Origin: a bacterium
GTDB lineage: Bacteria; Patescibacteria; JAEDAM01; Absconditabacterales; Absconditicoccaceae
DNA: 47,677 bases
Direction of reading: 5' to 3'
Assembly: GCA_030528665.1 (NCBI GenBank)
Contig: JAUMYK010000005.1
Coordinates: 1 to 47,677 of the forward strand
Below are positions 41,327 through 47,677 of this stretch, one piece after another. Under the pieces are notes generated by a model. The model did no database searches. It had not been told where the DNA came from and worked only from the letters and a program-made list of their open reading frames with translations. Position numbers and translations under genes: made by a program. Every line of letters begins with the position of its first letter. Positions within the stretch are counted from its first letter, which is position 1.

Positions 41327-43195
41327 TTATAAATTAAATTTTTTAGATTGCTTTATAATTAAAGCTTGAACTCTTTGATTATATTTTTGCTCAAAAAAGT
41401 CAGAAATCCAAGATCGTTTAAATAATCATAACCCCATCACCATTGATACGATAAGACTAAATAGCCAACCATAATTATACAAATAAACAGATATAAAAGA
41501 TATTCATGAAACTAATAGACATATGGAAGCTACAAGAAGCACTGTATATAATTTTAGACGAAAGATATACCAATAAGCTTTTTTTTTACACTCTTGTTCA
41601 ATCACTCACTTTATATTTTTAATCTTAGATTCTGCACTTTCTTGTTTTTGCTTTATTTGAATATTTGACAGGTTAAGAAACTCCATTTTTCTTACGGTAG
41701 ATGCTTTATAATTCTTTGCCTCACTTATTCTGTCTTCAGAAAAAACTTTTGAAAAATCTATTTTGTTATCATATTGATTAATTTCATTTTGTAGTTGCGA
41801 TAAACTCGCTTTTGTGCTTTCCATTGCTAATAACGCAGAACAATCTTCCTGTGAAATTTCCTGTTTATTAATTCTATTCGACAATTCATTCAGAAACGCT
41901 TCCCACAATCTATTATCTAAGATATCTTCCTGCAAAGATCTATTTAATAATACCCATAAATCTATACTCTCTAGAATATCTGGATTTTTAATTCGGAGAT
42001 AGGTTGCCATATCTGTTATATGAATAACCTCTGGGATAGATTTATTTTTTTTATTTTTTGCATTCCATGAAGCAAGAAGTCAATCTGAAGTTAAGAATAG
42101 AAACTTACAATTTTCAAAAGAATGAGCATAATAACTTTTATTTTCTTTTCTTTTTTCTTCAATCAACAATTCTAAAGTAACATCATGTTTAATGGAACTT
42201 TCATATATCTGTTTTCCTGCTTCCCATTTTAATAAACTCTCTATTCTATCTTGAAAATAGTGTTTTTCCTTAATCACATTAGTATCGGTACAATAATCTA
42301 TTGTAATTAAATGGTTGGCCAAAAAAGACTCTATTGATTCTATAATAATATCAATATCATACTTCGTTTTTCAGTATTTTTTCATCCTATAATATAAGGA
42401 ATTTACGGGATAATCTACCAAATACTTGTTTGGATCATAATTACTTAATAAATTACTAATTTCATCAACTGTAATTTTTGAAACAAATAATTCAGCATTT
42501 TGTCTTTTCATTTCTGCTAGAAGTCCTTGAATAGTTTTATTTCTCTCTTCATCATCAAATCACAATAGTGAAACTATAATATTCGTATCTAAATAAGCCC
42601 TAAGAGACTTAAAAGTTCCACTATTTACTTGGGATTCTTTTTGCATTAGCAACTTAGATAACATACCAGTATAGAGCAAAGCAACAATAGTTTTATATTT
42701 TTCCTGCTCCTTCCTTTGAATATTTTCTAAATATTTGAAAAAATTTTGTAAATCATTTCTACTTGCCAATAAATTTGTTCATGAACTATAATCAAATTTC
42801 ACGATAACGGATGAAGAAAGGAAAGATTCAACTATATCTTTTAATGTTCACCCAATATTATTTCTTTTTAGATCTTCTTCAATCTCATTCAGAGAAAAAG
42901 CTATAGGTTGAGATATTTTCTCCTCCTTAAAAATCTTTCCTTCTTCAGTTAAAAGATAATCTGAAAAGGTCGTATATTCAATGAGTCATCTCTTTTTTAG
43001 ACGTTTCAAAAGGGTCTTTGAAACTTCTAAAGGAATTGTTATTCAAGTTTCATCTTGTATCTTATCTAATAAAGGAGAAACTTCATTGTATTCTTCAGAA
43101 AATAAAACTAATACTTCAGAGAATATTTCAATGATGTCTTTTTTTGCCTTTGTAAAATGGGACTCTAAAAAAGAATAAACAATCTGATAATTCAT
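41327..43195 (-). CDS. HTH-PIN-transmembrane protein, unrecognised defence candidate
   Basis: 622 aa with ten TGA codons; I do not recognise the whole architecture. Residues about 1-100 contain a winged-helix-like segment (LLKRLKKRGLIEYTTF then SDYLLTEEGKIF). A PIN-like ribonuclease domain begins near 200 with AYLDTNIIVSLLGF (first Asp, then TN), continues with ISNLLSNYDPN and reaches KFLFLTSDGLLASWN near 375 (TxD motif). A helical, Glu/Lys-rich part follows (to about 550), then two membrane helices near 552-590 (LYTVLLVASICLLVSGI, WLFSLIVSMVMGLGLF). It lies between hsdR and hsdS in the same direction, 10 bp before hsdS. A membrane-bound nuclease tied to a restriction system is the natural reading, but it is inference. 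Confidence 0.7.
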
Positions 43196-43529
43196 AATAG
43201 GAATATTTTCAAAAAATAAAATAGCTAAAATTAAAACTTTTAAAGGACTTCACTTTAAAAAGCACTTAAATCATAGCCATTCTCCTCTTCATTACAAGCA
43301 GACAATAGATCAAACTTTCTCTCATAAAATGAGAAACTATTCCAACACTTACCATTGCTTTTATCCTTAACCAATAATCATCATGGCAATCAAGTCCAAT
43401 ATTATTGAAAGGGAACATCTACCAAAATCCAATGAACCTGCCAAGTTTTATGCCTCAGCGAAAGAATGTAAGAACAAGGCTAGCCTTACACCCCTTCTTC
43501 AACCTTAAATCTCCACAATCCCTTCAATA
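43196..43529. other. Gap between hsdR and the PIN gene, possible gene remnant
   Basis: No intact gene. On the minus strand one frame gives WQVHWILVDVPFQ, then TAA, then about 50 codons with three TGA-Gly (YWTGLPGGLLVKDKSNGKCW and further) to TAA. The codon use resembles coding sequence in this genome, but there is no start. It may be a remnant of an insertion into the operon. The last 80 bp before the PIN gene are AT-rich and may hold its promoter. Confidence 0.35.
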
Positions 43530-45887
43530 TTAAATCCTAAACAACTCCCTCTGCACCTCCTTCCAAACTCTCAGCAAAGCTTCCGCTCCTCCAAAACACT
43601 TGGTAAAATCCACAATATTGATCTGACCACGCCCATAAAGCTTGATCAGTTCTCCCATCTTGGACTGCACGAGCTCAGCACTTCCATGCTCCTGATAATA
43701 CGCCAGCAAATATTCCAAAAAACCTTTTGCATCCAGCTGCTCAGGGCTAGACATCAAGTCCTGAGAAAGCACTCGCTGGACTCTCTGGGTTCTCGTCTTC
43801 ATCTCCTCTCCATAGCTCAGATAGGTCAAAACATCAAAAAGATCGCTTTCTGGTGCTTCAAACATCTCTTGCAAGAGTCCAAAATGTTCTTCATCAAGTC
43901 CAATTGTTCTAAGTTCTCTCAACAAGTCTTCCCTTGTTTTCGGATCAGATCGCAGGGCTCTGAGTTGTGCTTCTGACTGATAGAGAGCAGGCAGTTTCCC
44001 TACCAAGCTCAACAAATATGCTTCGGCAGTCAGCGGTTTTCCATCCTCTCCGATATATCTAGTTTCTACATTCACGACGCTCAGTTCTCTGTTGTCCAGC
44101 AATTTAACTTTAAGTTTCTCTTTGGGAGGAGAAAGCTCTTGATCTTGAGGAAAAACAGAAAAAGAAGTCTGACTTTTTTCTCTTTTGGGCTGAGCTTCCA
44201 GAACTTCATCAGAAGCTTGCGGTCCATCCCACTTTTCATCATAAAAAAGATTGCTCGCCCCCGTAAAATCAAGAATCGTAAAATAATCTTTCCCCTCAAA
44301 AACTCTAGTCCCACGGCCAATAATCTGTTTAAACTCTACCATACTTCCGATCGTGCGAAGCAACACAATATTTCTCACATTTTTGGCATCTACTCCGGTT
44401 GTCAACATTTGAGAGCTGGTCAAAATCGTGGGAATTGTTTTGCCATTATCTTGAAAAAGTTCCAGATATTTTCTTCAGATTTCTCCTTCATTACTGGTAA
44501 CTCTCACGCAGTAATCCTGATCACGCACGCTTTTATGCTTATTGATCGCATCTCTCATCAGTGCAGCATGCTCCTGATCCACACAAAAAATAATCGTCTT
44601 CTCATCTGGTTTAATATGTTGCAAGATCGCTTGAGCAACAAGGTCTATTCTCTCAGGGACGATAATATGTCTGTCAAAATCTTTCAGCTCATAGAGTTCC
44701 TTTTTCTGCTCTCCAGCGAGAACTTGCACACGATCATCCATAACCAATTCATCAAGATTAGTTCGGATTCTCTTGACCTTATAAGGCGTCAGGAACCCAT
44801 CCTCTATTCCTTCTCTGAGTGAGTATTCATAGACTGGATCTCCAAAATACGCATAGGTATCAATATTATCCTGTCTTTTTGGAGTCGCTGTCATTCCCAG
44901 TTGCACCGCTGAAGAAAAGTAATGTAAAATTTCAGACCAGTTTCCATCTTCTTTCACTCCTCCTCTATGACATTCATCAATAATAATCAGATCAAAAAAA
45001 TCTGGATCATACTGACGATAGTATCAGCTTTCTGCTTGCTCTTGACTCAAAGTGCTTGCTTCCATCCCTACGATCTCAGTCTCTTCTTCATCATTTCCAG
45101 AAATCAAAGCCTGATAGATGGAAAAGAAAATATTAGCACTCGTGGGGACTTTCCCTAATGCTTTTTTAATCTCAGTTCCTTTGATCCTTACACAATCTTT
45201 TTCTAGAGGATTGAAAGTATTGAGCGCCTGTTCAATCAAAATATTCCTATCTGCAAGGAAAAGAATACGTGGTCTACGGTTCCATCAGCTTTTTGACCAT
45301 TTTGCTTGAAGAAGTTTATAGGCAATCTGAAAAGCTATAAAGGTCTTCCCTGTCCCTGTTGCAAGCGTCAATAAAATTCTTTCTTTCCCTTCTGCAATCG
45401 CTGATAAGGTTTTACTAATCGCCAAATCCTGATAATAACGGGGCTTCTTATCACTATCCAGAAAATAAGGAACCGACAAGAGTTGCTGTCTCAAGGTCGC
45501 ATACTCATCAGTATATCTTTCATAGAGCTCTTCAGGAGTAGGGAAATGAGTAATCATCTGTCCTTTTCCTTCTTGTCTATCTCGCTCATAGATTTCTTGT
45601 CCATTGGAGGTATAAACCCACCTTACTCCGAGCTTATTTCCATAATTTTTGACCTGCTCCAGCCCTTCAGTGACAGCTAATCCGTATTTTTTTGCTTCAA
45701 TGATTGCAAGCGACATCCCGAAAGATTTCAAAAGATAATCCACAAAAAGCGGAGCTGCTCTTCTCCCTCCTGGAAGTTTACGCCCATCAGTAAAGGATCG
45801 TTCTCTGATGATCTGCTCTTCTTTCCATCCTTGAGCATAGAGCTGAGGATCAATGAATTTTACTCTCGTATCAGCTTCAGAATACAT
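43530..45887 (-). CDS. hsdR: Type I restriction endonuclease/translocase subunit
   Basis: 785 aa with several TGA codons. The N-terminal nuclease domain has Asp in LFVDYLLKSFG and IEAKKYGL (PD-(D/E)xK family). Helicase motifs follow: LATGTGKTFIAFQIAY (Walker A near 174), LIIIDECHRGG (DECH near 303), LGMTATPKR (motif III), and in the second lobe SQMLTTGVDAKNVRNIVLLR and QIIGRGTRVF (motif VI). The C-terminal helical domain binds the methylase core. HsdR pumps DNA and cuts far from unmodified sites. It opens the island and has its own promoter at 45923-45950. Length is short compared with EcoKI-type HsdR (about 1,000+ aa) but normal for the DEAD/DECH subfamily. Confidence 0.93.
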
Positions 45888-45922
45888 CTATAAAAGAAAG
45901 CGAAAAATAAAAGAACTCTTGT

Positions 45923-45950
45923 AATATACTGTTCAGACACAAAATTCCAA
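45923..45950 (-). promoter_or_regulatory. Promoter of the restriction island
   Basis: On the minus strand TTGGAA (45950-45945), 16-bp spacer and TATATT (45928-45923), 36 bp before the hsdR ATG. The IS30 element begins about 28 bp upstream of the -35 box. Confidence 0.5.
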
Positions 45951-45977
45951 GCAAAAATAAATAGAGAAAATTATAAT

Positions 45978-47095
45978 TCAAAAAGCACCACTAATAGTTA
46001 AGATAAAAATGTGAGTTTATATCTTAAGAAAAATTAGTGATGCAATGGAATGATAAGAAAAGAGGTCATCTAAGTCAAGGAGAAAGAGTAGAAATCTATG
46101 CCTTGCGGAAGCAAGGGATAAGTTTTAGAGGGATTTGAAGAAAACTCCAGAGAGACAAGAATACGATAAGAAATGAGATAGAGAGGAACGATAAATATCT
46201 AGGCTGGTAAAGATATGACTATAATCCTTTAAAAGCCCAGAAGCAAGCCAAAGAAAGAAGAGGAAAAACGAATCAAAAGAATACAAAATTGCTGAAGAAT
46301 CCGAAAATGCTAAAGTTGTTTGAAGAGAAGTTTATCGTAGAAGCAGATAGTCAAAGGATAGATGAGATCATAGGAAGGATGAGAAAGGAATGAATAGCAA
46401 TGGTGTGTACAAGTACAATGTATAACTTTATTCGTAGGTATAAACCATGATGGGAGAGAATGTTGAGATATAAAAGCTTTGGGTATAAGAAGAGGAAATG
46501 AAAAGCAAAGAAGACGGCACTAGTAGGAGTTCCGTTAATAGAGGAAAGAGCTGAGAGTGTAAATCATCGTGAAGTGTTTGGGAATTGGGAAGTAGATATG
46601 GTGGTATGACCGAAATGAGAGAAATGAGGTTTGCTTACGATGGTAGAAAGACAAACGAGATATGTGATAATAAAAAAGCTTAAGAGAGCAACAAAGAGAG
46701 AAGTAATAAAAGCAATGATAGAGGCATTGAAGGGATATGAAGTAATGAATATTACGAGTGATAATGGGAGTGAATTTGTTGGGATGAGGATAATTGGGAA
46801 GTATTGATGATGTTTAGTATATCGTTGTCATCCGTATTGTTCACGAGAGAAATGAGGGAATGAAAATATGAACGGACTGATCAGATGGTTTATACCTAAA
46901 TGATGAAGTATTCAAGGGTATAGTGAAGAGTATATAGAAGCAATAGCAGAGAAATTAAATAGGAAGCCTAGAAAAAAACTTGGCTACCAAACAGTAAAAG
47001 AGCTGTTTGCTAGCCAAGTTAAGATGAAAAAAGTATAAGGAGGGGAAAAAATAGAGGTAACATCTAACTATTTTAAGCAAGTGGTGACTTTTGAT
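45978..47095 (+). mobile_element. IS30-family insertion sequence
   Basis: About 1.1 kb with imperfect terminal inverted repeats. Left end 45978-46003 reads TCAAAAAGCACCACT, then TAGTTAAGAT; the right end 47061-47095 in reverse complement reads TCAAAAGTCACCACT, then TAGTTAGAT with a somewhat longer gap. A single transposase frame fills the inside. Target duplications cannot be fixed, since IS30 types duplicate only 2-3 bp. It sits just upstream of the hsdR promoter and may have arrived with the island. Confidence 0.8.
46040..47038 (+). pseudogene. IS30-family DDE transposase with one internal TAA
   Basis: 332 codons with 12 TGA read as Gly. An N-terminal helix-turn-helix (HLSQGERVEIYALRKQGI then SFRGIGRKLQRDKNTIRNEI) precedes the DDE domain: FGNWEVDMVVG (D1), NITSDNGSEF (D2), GGNENMNGLIRWFIPKGG (E), and RKPRKKLGYQTVKELF at the end. 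TAA at 46208-46210 (codon 57, after YLGW) interrupts an otherwise in-frame protein. TAA is one transition from TGA, so a Gly codon may have mutated into a stop. Dense TGA use shows the element has evolved under this code. A downstream restart that lacks the HTH cannot be ruled out. Confidence 0.85.
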
Positions 47096-47098
47096 TGA

Positions 47099-47441
47099 AA
47101 ATTCGTAGTAGTATGCTGTATCAGGTGATAGTGAAGAGTGAAACTCCCTCTGCCTCGCTTCGCTCGGCAGCTCCCTCAATCGAGGGAGGATTCAGTTGAT
47201 GAGGATGAAATACTAAAAGTTCCCCCTCGATGAGGAGGATATCTGCAGGACAGGGGGAGCTATTTCTTCAGTGAAGAGGTAAAAGTTTAGAGTGAAGAGT
47301 AGTAATTACTTGTCATTCCTGAGTCGATCTCCTCGTCATTCCGGACTTGATCCAGAATCTTTTTTTATTTTTTTAAAATCCTACATCACATTAAAGCTTT
47401 TTCCCTCAAAACAATATCTGCACCTTGTTACTTGTTCATTG
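47099..47441. repeat. Dispersed repeat cluster, inverted orientation
   Basis: Contains CCCTCTGCCTCGCTTCGCTC and CCTCAATCGAGGGAGG, then CCCCCTCGATGAGGAGGATA with CAGGACAGGGGGAGC, then CGTCATTCCGGACTTGATCC. These are the same units as at 1.2, 9.6, 21.8 and 23.4 kb but in reverse order and orientation. No gene. Confidence 0.75.
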
Positions 47442-47677
47442 TTACTTTTTCGGTACTACAATCACTTGCTTAACATACTCAGCAGGCACAGTAAGCGAAT
47501 GCCCCATTAACTGCAACTGCTCCTCGATCTGATCACTGATGGACTGCGTACCACGAGGGATAATTGGGAATTGATCCTTTGGAAAAGCAAAAATCACTAA
47601 AGCGTCTGATCCTCTATGACGCTCTCCTGCTTTCATTTTTTCTAGAGTTTGAGGCAAAGAAATTTTTCCTGCAAAAG
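47442..47677 (-). CDS. C-terminal part of an unknown protein (partial at window end)
   Basis: The last 77 residues are visible; the gene continues past 47677. AGKISLPQTLEKMKAGERHR, then GSDALVIFAFPKDQFPIIPR, then GTQSISDQIEEQLQ and VPAEYVKQVIVVPKK. No family recognised. No TGA in the visible part. It is separated from the insertion sequence by the repeat cluster. Confidence 0.5.
   Translation of the reverse strand, partial: FAGKISLPQTLEKMKAGERHRGSDALVIFAFPKDQFPIIPRGTQSISDQIEEQLQLMGHSLTVPAEYVKQVIVVPKK

Noticed and set aside
36578..45887. Fragmented, pseudogene-like hsdM, hsdS and hsdR
   Set aside because: All breaks are TGA codons; with code 25 each subunit is full length with all motifs.
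1..47677. CRISPR array
   Set aside because: Repeats present are dispersed and palindromic, without regular spacers; no cas gene is seen.
1..47677. tRNA or rRNA genes
   Set aside because: No cloverleaf with TTC-loop and CCA-type end, and no rRNA core sequence, was recognised by eye; a tRNAscan run would settle it.
1..47677. Alternative code with UGA as Trp (code 4)
   Set aside because: The TGA sites align with invariant Gly (prepilin -1, Nudix box, YYGATG), where Trp would be lethal to function, and TGG is used for Trp throughout.

Overview
This window comes from a bacterium that reads UGA as glycine (translation table 25), which points to Candidatus Gracilibacteria (BD1-5) or Absconditabacteria (SR1) in the candidate phyla radiation. 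In almost every gene, in-frame TGA codons interrupt an otherwise intact protein. Several of them sit where the family has an invariant glycine: the GG of a prepilin cleavage site, the last Gly of two Nudix boxes, both Gly of a YYGATG motif in HsdS, and conserved Gly of NrdR, RelA, GatB and HsdM. All coordinates here are for proteins read with TGA = Gly and only TAA/TAG as stops. Genes that look broken under the standard code are whole.

Layout. 1-9.4 kb (mostly +): the end of a GatB/YqeY-domain gene, a VirB2-like two-TM protein, a small MBL-like protein, a lipoprotein on the minus strand, a stand-alone degenerate DnaE-type PHP domain and an O6-alkylguanine transferase-like protein. These are followed by an envelope block: NodB polysaccharide deacetylase, CapA-type metallophosphatase, NlpC/P60 peptidase and three exported or membrane proteins of unknown role. 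9.9-17.6 kb (+): RelA/SpoT, a zinc-ribbon membrane protein, a PilX-like protein, an exported protein, MscL, YbaB, a DEDDy exonuclease and NrdR. 17.9-24.8 kb (-): GatB, two Nudix hydrolases, a phospholipase D-like protein, a P-loop kinase, a sigma factor, a 2Fe-2S ferredoxin and a PilV-like prepilin. 24.9 kb: MiaA (+). 25.9-34.5 kb (-): a three-gene unit of two giant membrane proteins (1091 and 1401 aa) and an L,D-transpeptidase. 34.8-36.5 kb (+): MraY and a TspO-like membrane protein.

36.6-45.9 kb (-) is a defence island read in the order hsdR, a 622-aa HTH-PIN-transmembrane protein, hsdS, a 226-aa unknown, abiEi antitoxin, abiEii toxin, hsdM. So a type I restriction-modification operon carries an AbiE toxin-antitoxin pair and two unrecognised proteins between its own subunits. 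hsdS has an (AG)8 tract between its two recognition domains, a likely phase-variation switch. 46.0-47.1 kb (+) is an IS30-family element whose transposase itself uses TGA for glycine many times and carries one internal TAA.

Gene-poor stretches (0.7-1.45, 9.4-9.9, 17.6-17.9, 21.7-22.0, 23.2-23.55, 47.1-47.4 kb) are filled by a few families of short dispersed repeats. One is a ~186-bp palindromic element present twice. A short motif, AAATCTGAC or its complement, recurs just upstream of many start codons. No rRNA, tRNA or CRISPR array was recognised. All calls are by eye; no search or alignment was run.
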